DNA of 64,000 bases from an uncultured Lachnospiraceae bacterium. Its GTDB lineage: Bacteria; Bacillota; Clostridia; Lachnospirales; Lachnospiraceae. Positions 19,314-28,242 of the stretch are shown here, in pieces. Under the pieces are notes generated by a model. The model had not been told where the DNA came from, searched no databases, and saw nothing but the letters and a program-made list of their open reading frames with translations. The number at the start of each line of letters is the position of its first letter. Position 1 is the stretch's first letter. The stretch covers positions 31,241 to 95,240 of the forward strand of contig CANRLR010000009.1 in NCBI GenBank assembly GCA_947631505.1. The letters run 5' to 3'. Made by a program: the position numbers and the translations under genes.

Positions 19314-20141
19314 TTACAGAGAATGTGAGATGGCTTTCCTTTTATGGAACGTATAGTATTCTTTAAAACCAGCTTGTATCAGAGCCGTTTCAATTACGGA
19401 AAAGGAATCGCTTATATAGGCTGGCTTATGGGCATCCGAACCGATTGTTACTGCCTGTCCTCCTAACTCCCTGTAGAGAGTTAAAATATCAATATGAGGA
19501 TTGGGCTGGGATGAATGCTTCAACCCAGAAGAATTTACTTCAAGGGCAATATCCTTTCGGATAATATAGGTTAGCAGTTCTTCCAAAATATCACGAAATT
19601 CCATAGGGGAGTAGGAAAAAGAAGCCGGGGCATAACGCACAATATAGTCTAAATGTCCAAGTGCATCCATTTTGGAAAATAACAGAATATTATCATATAA
19701 TTGTTCCAAATAGCGGCGGATACACAGGGAAGGCTCTTTCCCCTCCCAAAAATGGGCATAATAAGGATCTTTGCCATCTGTTAAATGTAAGGAACCAATC
19801 AGATAATCTAAGTCCGTATCTTCATTTAATTCGTTATTTTTCTTTATAACAGAAGGTATTGTTTGCAAGCCGCACTCCACCCCTAATAATAAATCTAAGT
19901 CTGGATATTGTGATTGTAAGTGGTGAATCACTTTTTTATATTCTGTCCAATTAAATTCAAAAGGATTTCCGTTATAAATGATTTCAGCGTCCATTTGATT
20001 TTTGGGAAACTCATAGTCCATATGGTCGGTAATGCAGAGTCCTTCTAATCCAAGAGCGATTGCCTTTTTTACCTGCTCTATCATAGGAGTAGCACTGTCC
20101 GTGGAAAAATCACTGTGGATATGGCAGTCATAGGTAATCAT
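19314..20141 (-). CDS. PHP-domain histidinol-phosphatase, HisJ/HisK type
   Basis: A 275-aa PHP-superfamily metallophosphoesterase. The metal ligands appear as DCHIHSDFSTDS at the N terminus, ITDHMDY, GVECGL, LGHLDYIVRY and, near the end, IGSDAHKP. The length matches Firmicutes HisJ, which removes phosphate from histidinol phosphate in histidine synthesis. No other his gene is nearby, so another small phosphate ester is possible. The start overlaps the rqcH stop (ATGA), so the two are translationally coupled. Confidence 0.85.
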   Translation of the reverse strand: MITYDCHIHSDFSTDSATPMIEQVKKAIALGLEGLCITDHMDYEFPKNQMDAEIIYNGNPFEFNWTEYKKVIHHLQSQYPDLDLLLGVECGLQTIPSVIKKNNELNEDTDLDYLIGSLHLTDGKDPYYAHFWEGKEPSLCIRRYLEQLYDNILLFSKMDALGHLDYIVRYAPASFSYSPMEFRDILEELLTYIIRKDIALEVNSSGLKHSSQPNPHIDILTLYRELGGQAVTIGSDAHKPAYISDSFSVIETALIQAGFKEYYTFHKRKAISHSL

Positions 20142-21916
20142 AAATAACTCCTTTCTAAAAAGATTTTATCCTCTTCATTTGCACACTGTATATTTTCAAT
20201 ATGTGAAGAGGCAACGATCGAGTAGTTGGTGTAGTACACTACAAATCCCGGTTTGCTGCCATTTGGCTTTTTAACGTTCTTTTTTTGTGTATAATCAATT
20301 TCCAATTTATCTGCCCCTTTTCCTTTGGAAAAATAAGCAGCGAGACTTGCTGCTTCTTCAAAAGTACGAATCGGAGGCTCTTCATTGTTGCATTTAACAA
20401 TTACATGCGATCCGGGCATTTGTTTGGCATGAAACCACCAGTCATTTCCTGTGGCAATTTTGAATGTCAGTTCTTCATTCTGAAAATTATTTTTTCCGAC
20501 ATACATATCATATCCGTCCGAAGAAATAAAATGAAGTGGTCTGCTTTTAGGAAGTCTGCCGTTTTTCTTATGATTCATATGTTTTTTCATATAACCGCTT
20601 TCGATTAATTCCTGCCGTATAAAATGCAGATCCTCTTCTTTTCTTGCGATATCCAGCTCTGTCATAATGGACTCTAAATGCGCTGCCATCTCTTCACTGT
20701 CCCTCAATTGTTCTGAAACAGCTTCAAACGTGCGCTTCATTTTATTGTATTTTGCAAAATATTGGTTGGCATTTTCAATGGCAGATAGAGTATTGTCAAC
20801 AGGAATTGTAATTTCTTCATTGTCATAATAATTGACACAGGTAAGAGAAGTGTCTTTACTTGTAAGCTGATAACCATAGGTAGTCAATAATTCACCATAT
20901 ACTTTATATTTTTCTCTTTTCCCGGCATCCTTTAATTGTTTTCGCTGAATATTCATTTTTTTGTTACATCGCTCCCAAAGAGTCGTAACCGTTTTTCGAA
21001 GATCGGTTGATTTTTGCCGAATCCGGCTTATCATTTCTTTTTCTCCATAAAATGTTTCTACTACATGGGAAATGGAATTAAATTCTTTCTTCCTGAGGGC
21101 TTCATATATGGATAACGTAACGGCAGCAAATTCTTTCGGAACTGCTCCGTCAAATACGATACAGGGACAAAAAGAACCGTTCTTTATTTCCTCCATCAGC
21201 ATACGATATTGAGTGAGAAGAGCGGATTTGTCATTTCCGTTGAGTGAAGCAATAGGGGCATCGCCGTCTAAGCCGCTTCGATAGGCAAGTTCTTGTGCCA
21301 TAATTGAACTAAAACCGGTAAGGGAACTGTAAATCGCTTTCGCTACAGTAACAGGTTTTGTGAAAATGTGTTCATGAAAATATTCAGTAGTGACAGTGAA
21401 CGGATTTTGTTTGTCTAATGTGTTTGGAATAAAATATTCCCTGCCGGGAAGAACTTCCCGGACAGAACTGACAAGAGCGTTGACATGTTTAATACTGTCT
21501 ATGATAATATTGTGGTCATCTACAAAGATAATGTTGCTGTGTTTTCCCATAATCTCAATTATAAGTTTTTTTTGAACCACATCACCTAATTCGTTTAAAT
21601 TTTCTACTGAAATACAGACGACCCGCTCGAATTCGATCTGCTCGATGGATAAAATTCTGGCACCATTGAGATGTTTTCGTAATAACATACAAAAATTCGG
21701 TGCGGTCAGCGGAGAGGTTTTTGGGTGTTCTGTCAGATGCATCAAGGGAAGAGTGGCACTGGCTGATAAATGCAATTTATAATTTTTTCGGTTGTTTTTT
21801 ATCGTTAATAATAACTCATCGGATTCTGGTTGTGCGATTTTTTGAATATGTCCCCCCGTGAGAGTGTCTGAAAATTCTTTTACCAAGGCTGCTATCGTAA
21901 TACCGTCAAATGCCAT
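20138..21916 (-). CDS. rqcH: RqcH (NEMF/Rqc2 homologue), ribosome quality control
   Basis: A 592-aa protein of the NFACT family: NFACT-N (AFDGITIAALVKEF, LHLSASATLPLMHLT, APNFCMLLRKHL), a central coiled coil (about 270-420), and NFACT-R (GYDMYVGKNNFQNEELTFK, DWWFHAKQMPGSHVIV). RqcH binds obstructed 50S-peptidyl-tRNA complexes and directs C-terminal alanine tailing for degradation. Older annotations call it a fibronectin-binding protein. The ATG at 21916 is spaced 9 bp from aaaggg; an upstream GTG at 21925 abuts that site and was rejected. Confidence 0.95.
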   Translation of the reverse strand: MAFDGITIAALVKEFSDTLTGGHIQKIAQPESDELLLTIKNNRKNYKLHLSASATLPLMHLTEHPKTSPLTAPNFCMLLRKHLNGARILSIEQIEFERVVCISVENLNELGDVVQKKLIIEIMGKHSNIIFVDDHNIIIDSIKHVNALVSSVREVLPGREYFIPNTLDKQNPFTVTTEYFHEHIFTKPVTVAKAIYSSLTGFSSIMAQELAYRSGLDGDAPIASLNGNDKSALLTQYRMLMEEIKNGSFCPCIVFDGAVPKEFAAVTLSIYEALRKKEFNSISHVVETFYGEKEMISRIRQKSTDLRKTVTTLWERCNKKMNIQRKQLKDAGKREKYKVYGELLTTYGYQLTSKDTSLTCVNYYDNEEITIPVDNTLSAIENANQYFAKYNKMKRTFEAVSEQLRDSEEMAAHLESIMTELDIARKEEDLHFIRQELIESGYMKKHMNHKKNGRLPKSRPLHFISSDGYDMYVGKNNFQNEELTFKIATGNDWWFHAKQMPGSHVIVKCNNEEPPIRTFEEAASLAAYFSKGKGADKLEIDYTQKKNVKKPNGSKPGFVVYYTNYSIVASSHIENIQCANEEDKIFLERSYL

Positions 21917-22006
21917 AATATTCACCCTTTCTTAATTATTATCTTCTTAGCAAATAGTCTATCGTGCTAATTATACACTATAATAAGGGGGAAAGGAAGA
22001 GAAATC

Positions 22007-22035
22007 TTGACTTATCACGTTGTTTGCACTATAAT
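22007..22035 (+). promoter_or_regulatory. Promoter of the yicC-remA-gmk operon
   Basis: TTGACT (22007-22012), 17-bp spacer, perfect TATAAT (22030-22035), 78 bp upstream of yicC. On the other strand a TATAAT at 21970-21975 could serve rqcH, but its -35 is poor. Confidence 0.82.
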
Positions 22036-22112
22036 TGAATCGTATGGCTGAAAAATCCATTTTACATAGGAGAGATTGGATTTTTCATAAAAATCATAAA
22101 AGTGAGGACATT

Positions 22113-22991
22113 ATGATTCAAAGCATGACAGGATTTGGCCGGGGAGAGGCTTCCAATGACCAACAGAAAATTACAATTGAAATTAAATCGGTGAATCATC
22201 GTTATCTTGATACTAATATCCGGCTGCCAAGAAAGCTTAATTCTTTTGAAGCAGCACTTCGGGGACAAATAAAAAATTTTGCTTCAAGAGGGAAAGTGGA
22301 CGTTTTTGTTTCTTTTGAGGATTCACAGGGAAATTGCAGCAATATTACCTATAACAAAGAAACTGCTGCTGCGTATATAGAAGGAATCCGTCAAATGGCA
22401 TCTGACTTTTCATTGGAACAGTCGGTTACGGCATATCAGCTATCCCGTTTTCCTGATGTTTTTACAATGGAAGAGCAGATGTTAGATGAAGATTCTCTTG
22501 GTAATCTTCTGATAGAAGCGATGAATCAGGCCGGGGAACAATTTCTCCAAAGCCGGCAAGTGGAGGGACTGAAATTAAAAGAAGATTTATGGAAAAAGCT
22601 TGAACATGTTTTGAAACTGGTAGAACAGATTGCAGAGCGTTCTCCGGTTATTGTAGAAGAATATCGTAACCGGATTCGTGACAAAATAACAGAATTACTT
22701 GGAGATGCCAAATTAGATGAAAATGTTCTGGCTACAGAACTAGTAATTTTTGCAGATAAAGTCTGTGTGGACGAAGAGATGGTCCGGCTGAAAACACATA
22801 TTTTACATATGAGAGAAACGTTGGAAACAGGAGGTGCGATCGGCCGCAAACTGGATTTTCTCACGCAGGAAATGAACCGGGAGTCTAACACTATTCTTTC
22901 AAAGTCCAATGATATTGAAATTTCCAATTATGGTATTGAATTAAAAACAGAAATCGAGAAAATCAGAGAACAAATACAGAATATTGAATAA
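22113..22991 (+). CDS. yicC: YicC/YloC family endoribonuclease
   Basis: A 292-aa protein starting MIQSMTGFGRGEA, the family signature, with the conserved C-terminal block GGAIGRKLDFLTQEMNREsNTI. Members are hexameric RNases or RNA-decay adaptors. Start at 22113 follows gtgagg. It heads the group yicC-remA-gmk, the same order as B. subtilis yloC-remA-gmk-rpoZ. A small inverted repeat (acggag/ctccgt, 22995-23016) after the stop lacks a T run and may only modulate readthrough. Confidence 0.93.
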   Translation: MIQSMTGFGRGEASNDQQKITIEIKSVNHRYLDTNIRLPRKLNSFEAALRGQIKNFASRGKVDVFVSFEDSQGNCSNITYNKETAAAYIEGIRQMASDFSLEQSVTAYQLSRFPDVFTMEEQMLDEDSLGNLLIEAMNQAGEQFLQSRQVEGLKLKEDLWKKLEHVLKLVEQIAERSPVIVEEYRNRIRDKITELLGDAKLDENVLATELVIFADKVCVDEEMVRLKTHILHMRETLETGGAIGRKLDFLTQEMNRESNTILSKSNDIEISNYGIELKTEIEKIREQIQNIE

Positions 22992-23045
22992 AAAACGGAG
23001 TTAAACTTGGCTCCGTAAATAGAACAATGGAGAATGGAGGTTATT

Positions 23046-23300
23046 ATGCCTTTTATAAATATCGGATATGGGAATGTTGTAAATAGTGATAAAGTATGTA
23101 GTATAGTCAGTCCGGACGCGGCACCGATTAAACGTTTAATTCAAAATGCAAAAGATGCAGGAAATGCGATTGATGGTACATGCGGACGTAAGACCAAAGC
23201 TGTTCTGGTTATGGAAAATGAAACTATTGTGCTTTCTTCCTTGTTGCCAGAAACAATTGCGACAAGAATGAATGCGGAAGATGAAAGGAGAACATCATGA
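23046..23300 (+). CDS. remA: RemA-family regulator (DUF370)
   Basis: An 84-aa protein matching RemA: FINIGYGNVVNSDKV, IVSPDAAPIKRLI, DGTCGRKTKAVLV. In B. subtilis RemA is a DNA-binding protein that activates biofilm matrix operons and osmoprotection genes; here only the family can be stated. The ATG at 23046 is 5 bp after ggagg. Its stop overlaps the gmk start by 4 bp. Confidence 0.93.
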   Translation: MPFINIGYGNVVNSDKVCSIVSPDAAPIKRLIQNAKDAGNAIDGTCGRKTKAVLVMENETIVLSSLLPETIATRMNAEDERRTS

Positions 23301-23911
23301 AAAAAGGTATTTTGACTGTGATTTCAGGTTTTTCCGGGGCAGGCAAGGGAACAATAATGAAGGAGTTAATTGCACAATATCCCTATTTTTTATCCATATC
23401 TGCTACGACAAGAGCACCAAGAGAGGGGGAGGAAAATGGAAGAGAATATTATTTTCATTCCCGGAAAGAATTTGAGCAGATGATTGCAGATGGGGAACTC
23501 ATTGAATGGGCAGAATATGTGGGAAACTATTATGGTACTCCTAAAAAGGCTGTCGAGCAGCAATTGGCAGAGGGAAAAAATGTTCTGTTAGAAATTGAAA
23601 TGCAGGGCGGTATGCTGGTAAAGGAGCAGTTTCCTGAGGCGGTAATGATTTTTGTCGCACCGCCATCCGCTATGGTTTTAAAGGAAAGGCTTATTGGCCG
23701 TGGAACAGAATCAAAGGAAGAAATTGCAAGACGTTTAAAGCGGGCAGAAGAAGAAACCGTTTATATGGAGAAATATGAATATATTGTTGTGAATCAAGAA
23801 TTAGAACAGGCAGTAGAACGAGTACACAGCATTATAGAAAATGAAAGCTGCAAGCCATTATACCAGTCAGATTTTGTGGCAGATATGAAGAGTGGCTTAG
23901 CCCAATTGTAG
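23297..23911 (+). CDS. gmk: Guanylate kinase
   Basis: A 204-aa nucleotide kinase (GMP + ATP to GDP + ADP), normal length. The P loop SGFSGAGKGT, the GMP-binding TTRAPREGEENGREYYF and the lid segment RLIGRGTESKEEI are visible. Start codon overlaps the remA stop (ATGA). Elsewhere rpoZ usually follows directly; here a signal peptidase gene lies between. Confidence 0.97.
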   Translation: MKKGILTVISGFSGAGKGTIMKELIAQYPYFLSISATTRAPREGEENGREYYFHSRKEFEQMIADGELIEWAEYVGNYYGTPKKAVEQQLAEGKNVLLEIEMQGGMLVKEQFPEAVMIFVAPPSAMVLKERLIGRGTESKEEIARRLKRAEEETVYMEKYEYIVVNQELEQAVERVHSIIENESCKPLYQSDFVADMKSGLAQL

Positions 23912-23929
23912 GAGGGAGATTATTTTTAT

Positions 23930-24538
23930 ATGAATGAATCACAGGTAATAGAACAGACTCAGGAGATGAAAACAAATAAGGAAAAGAAAAAGCGTTCACC
24001 GATTAGTTATGTTGTTGAAGGACTGATTTATATTGTGCTAATCGTAGTTTGTGTCTATGTTGTTCCAAATTATGTTATTCAGCGAACGGTTGTGAGCGGT
24101 GAATCTATGGAAGATACCTTACATGATAAAGAGAGTCTTTTAGTGGATAAAGTTTCTTACCGGATTCATAACCCGGAACGTTATGATATTATCGTATTTT
24201 ATCCGAGAGGAAAAGAAGTAGAGGAATATTATGTAAAACGTATTTACGGTTTACCGGGAGAGACGATTCAGATAAAGGAAAATGATATTTACATTAATGG
24301 TGAGAAAATAGAGGATCCTTATGCAAAGGATGCTATGCTGAGTGCTGGACTGGCAGAAGAACCGTACACATTAGGAGACGATGAGTATTTTGTTCTTGGT
24401 GACCATCGTTCTGTAAGTATGGACAGCCGGACAACATCCGACATGGATCCGGATGGTCCGGGACCAGTAAAGTTTGAAAATATTGCAGGAAAAGTTATTT
24501 TGAGAATTTGGCCGCTGAGTAAATTTGGTGTGCCGTGA
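23930..24538 (+). CDS. lepB: Signal peptidase I, third copy
   Basis: A 202-aa S26 signal peptidase with one membrane helix (about residues 30-50), SGESMEDTL with nucleophile Ser59, VKRIYGLPGE with Lys103, and GDHRSVSMDSR (Asn replaced by His in the GDN box). Catalytic residues are present, so it is expected to be active. A short insert rich in Asp, Pro and Gly (SDMDPDGPGP) precedes the C-terminal strand. It is 18 bp from gmk, behind ggagggag, so likely part of that operon. Confidence 0.92.
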   Translation: MNESQVIEQTQEMKTNKEKKKRSPISYVVEGLIYIVLIVVCVYVVPNYVIQRTVVSGESMEDTLHDKESLLVDKVSYRIHNPERYDIIVFYPRGKEVEEYYVKRIYGLPGETIQIKENDIYINGEKIEDPYAKDAMLSAGLAEEPYTLGDDEYFVLGDHRSVSMDSRTTSDMDPDGPGPVKFENIAGKVILRIWPLSKFGVP

Positions 24539-24605
24539 TTCATAAAGAAATATAACGGTGTTAGTTCAGAAGTTCTGATACTGTAATAGAAAGGAGATTA
24601 TAAAT

Positions 24606-24914
24606 ATGTTACACCCGTCTTATACAGATTTAATGAACATTGCAAACAGTGAGGTTGAACAAGGTGAGCAGCCTGTTGTAAACAGCCGCTATTCTATTGT
24701 ATTGGCCGCTGCGAAAAGGGCCCGTTTGCTGATTGACGGCTCGAAACCGCTGGCCAAGAATCCTTCTTGTCCAAAGCCTTTATCCATTGCAATTGATGAG
24801 CTGGCAAGCAGTGCTATTAAGATTAACGGTGAAGAAGCTGCAGAGGATGAAGTAGTAGATGAATATGCAGCGGAACAGAAAGAAGAGCTTACAGGGGATT
24901 CTTCAATAGAATAA
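24606..24914 (+). CDS. rpoZ: RNA polymerase omega subunit
   Basis: A 102-aa protein with the omega core VNSRYSIVLAAAKRARLL and SIAIDELASSAIKI. Omega helps fold and assemble the beta' subunit. The C-terminal 25 residues are a very acidic extension, common in Clostridia. Ribosome site aaggag at about 24591-24596. The operon ends here at a clear terminator. Confidence 0.95.
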   Translation: MLHPSYTDLMNIANSEVEQGEQPVVNSRYSIVLAAAKRARLLIDGSKPLAKNPSCPKPLSIAIDELASSAIKINGEEAAEDEVVDEYAAEQKEELTGDSSIE

Positions 24915-24919
24915 AAGGC

Positions 24920-24952
24920 AAACCCAGAATTATGCTTCTGGGTTTATTTTTT
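24920..24952 (+). terminator. rpoZ terminator
   Basis: Perfect 10-bp stem aaacccagaa/ttctgggttt with 6-nt loop, then a T-rich tail. Confidence 0.92.
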
Positions 24953-25007
24953 CTCTAGTATTTACAAGGAAGGCTTCCTGTGCTTGTGCTTCGGAATGGG
25001 GGTTTTT

Positions 25008-26561
25008 ATGGATTTTTCAAGTATACTTTTTCAAAACTCAAACATGGTACTTTCGAATCATGAACCTGTATTTTTTCGTGATCTGCATTTACATGACATT
25101 ATGGAAAAAATATTGGTACTTTCTGAAAAGGAAACCGATATTCTTTCCTATTTTTATACAATTCCAAATCGGATAGAGGATGTATATTATCGTCAGGAGA
25201 TATATACAGATCTGATGAATCCAAACATCCGAAAAAGGATTGAGAAGCTGTGCAGAAAAATGGAATTTACGTTAAGCCGTCAAAGTATGGTGGCACAGAC
25301 AGAGGACACCCTTGTTCAAGCTGCTTACTATTTAGAAGCCGCATCGGAGTATGCAAAAGGAATTGAAGAATTTGTTACTTGTTCCCTTGATAAGGAAATA
25401 CAATCGAAAGGGCTGCAGGCTTTTTATACTTATAGTTTGAATGAATGGAAATCCTTACAGGAGAATGGTTTTTATAAAATGTTAGAAGAAGCAAGTGGTA
25501 TCTTGGCAGGTCTTACCTATACGATATCTGTTCAACCGGATAAAATTGTCATGGAAGAGGAGAGTTTGGAGGAAGATGGAAATTACTTGGAAGAAATAAA
25601 GCAGCTCTTGCAGTTAGAAGAGGATTCTGACACACAAATCCCCGGTGTTTTTTCTGATATGGTAGAACCTGGTTTATTGGAAAGAACGATGCTGCATGTT
25701 CTGAATCGGAATCATCCTGACACATTTGAACAATTCGTTTATTTTTACCAAAAATATGAAGGAGTATTTTCTGATGTTATTTTTAGGTTTACAAAGGAAG
25801 TTAACTTCTATCTGTCTTTTCTTATTTTAGCAGAAAAAACAAAAGAAAAAGGATATGATTTTTCTCTTCCACAGCTTACAGATCAGGGAAGCAGGGAGGC
25901 TTACAGGGAAGAATCAAAATTTAATGGGATAGGAATATATGACACAGCACTTCTTTGGAAAAGAAATAAAACAGATGCCCCTGTTATTACGAATGATTTT
26001 GCATTTTTGAACCATCCTTCCTTTTTTGTTCTCACAGGACCAAACCAAGGCGGAAAAACAACTTTTGCCAGAGCACTTGGGCAAGCAGTATATTTTTCTC
26101 TGATGGGGCTTCCAGTAAACGCTTCCTATATGGAGATTCCCTTTTTTCGTGGTTTGTCCACTCATTTTGAAACAGAGGAAAGTCTCATGTCCAATGCGGG
26201 AAAATTGAAAGAAGAAATCAATCGTCTGGAACCGATGATGTTATCGGAAGATGAGGGGCAATTTATTATTTTAAACGAATTGTTCACAACAGCGACAACA
26301 GCGGATGCTTATTCTATGGGAAAACACGTAATGAGCCATTTTTTAGAACGGAATTGTTATGGAATATATGTAACTCATATTCAGGAATTAGCAGAAGAAT
26401 CGGAGAATGTAAAAAGTCTGGTGGCACAGGTAGAAGAGGGCGAAGAGAAAAAACGCACGTTCCGTATTCTTCCAATGAAGCCACAGGGATATGGATATTC
26501 AGAGTCATTAGTCAAAGAATTTCATCTTCAATATGAAGACATTGTAAGGAGGCTTTTATAA
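25008..26561 (+). CDS. MutS-type ATPase without mismatch-recognition domain (A of pair)
   Basis: A 517-aa protein whose C-terminal half is a MutS-family ABC ATPase: Walker A GPNQGGKTT (residues 344-352) and an H-loop VTHIQEL. Walker B reads FIILNELF, with Asn423 in place of the usual Asp and Glu424 kept. The N-terminal half is helical and resembles only the MutS lever/clamp region; the N-terminal mismatch-binding domain with its Phe-x-Glu motif is absent, and there is no Smr nuclease as in MutS2. The start at 25008 is 5 bp after ggggg. The stop overlaps the next, related gene (TAATG). Role unknown. Confidence 0.88.
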   Translation: MDFSSILFQNSNMVLSNHEPVFFRDLHLHDIMEKILVLSEKETDILSYFYTIPNRIEDVYYRQEIYTDLMNPNIRKRIEKLCRKMEFTLSRQSMVAQTEDTLVQAAYYLEAASEYAKGIEEFVTCSLDKEIQSKGLQAFYTYSLNEWKSLQENGFYKMLEEASGILAGLTYTISVQPDKIVMEEESLEEDGNYLEEIKQLLQLEEDSDTQIPGVFSDMVEPGLLERTMLHVLNRNHPDTFEQFVYFYQKYEGVFSDVIFRFTKEVNFYLSFLILAEKTKEKGYDFSLPQLTDQGSREAYREESKFNGIGIYDTALLWKRNKTDAPVITNDFAFLNHPSFFVLTGPNQGGKTTFARALGQAVYFSLMGLPVNASYMEIPFFRGLSTHFETEESLMSNAGKLKEEINRLEPMMLSEDEGQFIILNELFTTATTADAYSMGKHVMSHFLERNCYGIYVTHIQELAEESENVKSLVAQVEEGEEKKRTFRILPMKPQGYGYSESLVKEFHLQYEDIVRRLL

Positions 26562-28096
26562 TGAGACCGAATTTGTTATATTCCTCCACTTCAAGAGAGG
26601 GAAAGAAACGATATGCGTTCTGTCAGGACTTAATAAAGGATTTGAATTTATCAATTCTATTCCGCTCCATGGCAAGAGAAGATATATGGATTGCAGAAAT
26701 GATTCCTCAAATTGTCTTAACACCATTACAGACCCCGGAAGAGATAACATACCGACATGCAGTTATAAAGGATTTTGCGAATAACAAACCTTTTTTGGAA
26801 AAGATGTACGACATTGCACTTCGGCAAAAAAAACAGTTTGAAAGCTATAAGACAAATCTAGATAATAATCGAATGCGAAGCACTTCTTATACGAGTCAAA
26901 TATTAGAGCAGTTAAATTATTTGAAGCAGGGACAGATGGAATTTATTCATTTGCGGGAATTGCTGGCAGCAAACAATACTTCAATACGATCTCAGGGAAT
27001 CCGTGATTTATATAATCGGTTGGGAACAATGCCATTAGAAGAAATACAGACAAAAATAAATGATATGAATTTATATGTTGATGGTGGTACGATTCGTTAC
27101 CGGATATCTCTTGGCGGAGGACTGAAAATGGCAGAAATAAAAATTCTGTCCATGGAAAATATGCACAAACATAGTAAAGATATCAAAAAAAATAAACTGC
27201 AGGAATTGTATCATAAATATGTAAAGAGGAATATCATTTCTCTCAATGATGAGGAATTAAAAAAAGAAGTAAATCACCTCAATGAAGAAACCATTCATCA
27301 TATTCTTTCCATGTTCCAGCCTTATTTGAACGAAATGCTTTCCTTTTATCAGGATTTTGCAGAGGAAATGGCCTTTTATAAAGGAATTTTACAATTTGCA
27401 TCCCGCATGGAAGAATTGGGAATTGATCTCACTTTTCCACAGGTGCTTCCAAGAGGTGCAAGAGACACCTCTTTTACAGAATTGTATGAGTTGTCCATGG
27501 CAATTTATACGCAGCAAAAGCCGGTGGGGAATTCTCTTGTTTGGAATAACCGAAAAGAAACATTCATCACCGGAGCAAATCAAGGTGGAAAATCTACTTT
27601 TTTACGAAGCTACGGAATTGCCCAGATTATGCTGCAGTGCGGAATGCCGGTACCGGCAAAAGAATTTTGTGCTCCCTTATATCCACAGATTTTTACTCAT
27701 TTTACGAGGAGAGAAGAAGAACAGCTCAATAGCGGAAGATTACGGGAAGAATTAAAGAGAATGAGCGAAATGATTCAACATACGGAACGGGACAGTTTAT
27801 TTTTGTTGAATGAATCCTTTGCCAGTACGACCGAAAAGGAGGGTTCAGAAATCGCAAATCACATTTTGCAGGCATTTTATGAAAAAGATGTTGTTGTTAT
27901 TATGGTAACCCATCTTTACCAGCTGGCAAGACAATGGTATAAAAAACAATTACCGGAAGTCGGATTTTACGTGGCAGAGCGGAAAGAGAACGGAAAAAGA
28001 ACATACAAAATTCTGCCGGGAGAACCAGGCGTTACCAGTTATGGAACGGACTTATTTGCCAAATTAATTGAGAAACTTAACACGGTACAAAAATAG
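26561..28096 (+). CDS. MutS-type ATPase without mismatch-recognition domain (B of pair)
   Basis: A 511-aa paralogue of the preceding gene with the same layout: helical N-terminal half and MutS ATPase with Walker A TGANQGGKST (G338-S345), Walker B LFLLNESF (Asn417-Glu418) and VTHLYQL. Shared Asn in Walker B suggests a family trait rather than random loss. The overlapping genes imply equal expression and a likely heterodimer. Canonical mutS and mutL are elsewhere in this window, so this pair is not the replicative mismatch repair system. The next gene begins 147 bp later behind LexA boxes. Confidence 0.88.
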   Translation: MRPNLLYSSTSREGKKRYAFCQDLIKDLNLSILFRSMAREDIWIAEMIPQIVLTPLQTPEEITYRHAVIKDFANNKPFLEKMYDIALRQKKQFESYKTNLDNNRMRSTSYTSQILEQLNYLKQGQMEFIHLRELLAANNTSIRSQGIRDLYNRLGTMPLEEIQTKINDMNLYVDGGTIRYRISLGGGLKMAEIKILSMENMHKHSKDIKKNKLQELYHKYVKRNIISLNDEELKKEVNHLNEETIHHILSMFQPYLNEMLSFYQDFAEEMAFYKGILQFASRMEELGIDLTFPQVLPRGARDTSFTELYELSMAIYTQQKPVGNSLVWNNRKETFITGANQGGKSTFLRSYGIAQIMLQCGMPVPAKEFCAPLYPQIFTHFTRREEEQLNSGRLREELKRMSEMIQHTERDSLFLLNESFASTTEKEGSEIANHILQAFYEKDVVVIMVTHLYQLARQWYKKQLPEVGFYVAERKENGKRTYKILPGEPGVTSYGTDLFAKLIEKLNTVQK

Positions 28097-28135
28097 TATT
28101 AACTCATTTAAAAATCAAAATATGATGAAAAGGGA

Positions 28136-28164
28136 TTGACAAACGCATGTTCGTATTATATACT
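28136..28164 (+). promoter_or_regulatory. LexA-controlled promoter of the LysM gene
   Basis: TTGACA (28136-28141), 17-bp spacer, TATACT (28159-28164). Near-consensus, so expected to be strong when derepressed. Confidence 0.85.
28140..28153 (+). promoter_or_regulatory. LexA box 1
   Basis: CAAACGCATGTTCG fits the Gram-positive LexA consensus CGAAC-N4-GTTCG with one mismatch. It covers the end of the -35 box and the spacer, where a bound repressor would block RNA polymerase. Confidence 0.8.
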
Positions 28165-28169
28165 ATTAT

Positions 28170-28183
28170 CAAACAGATGTTCG
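28170..28183 (+). promoter_or_regulatory. LexA box 2
   Basis: CAAACAGATGTTCG, the same half-sites as box 1, centred 30 bp downstream at about the transcription start. Two boxes on the same DNA face would allow cooperative repression. Confidence 0.8.
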
Positions 28184-28242
28184 GAAAATTTGTTCCGATT
28201 ACTTGTTCGGATACAGTGAGATAGTAAAGGAGTGTTTGTCAA

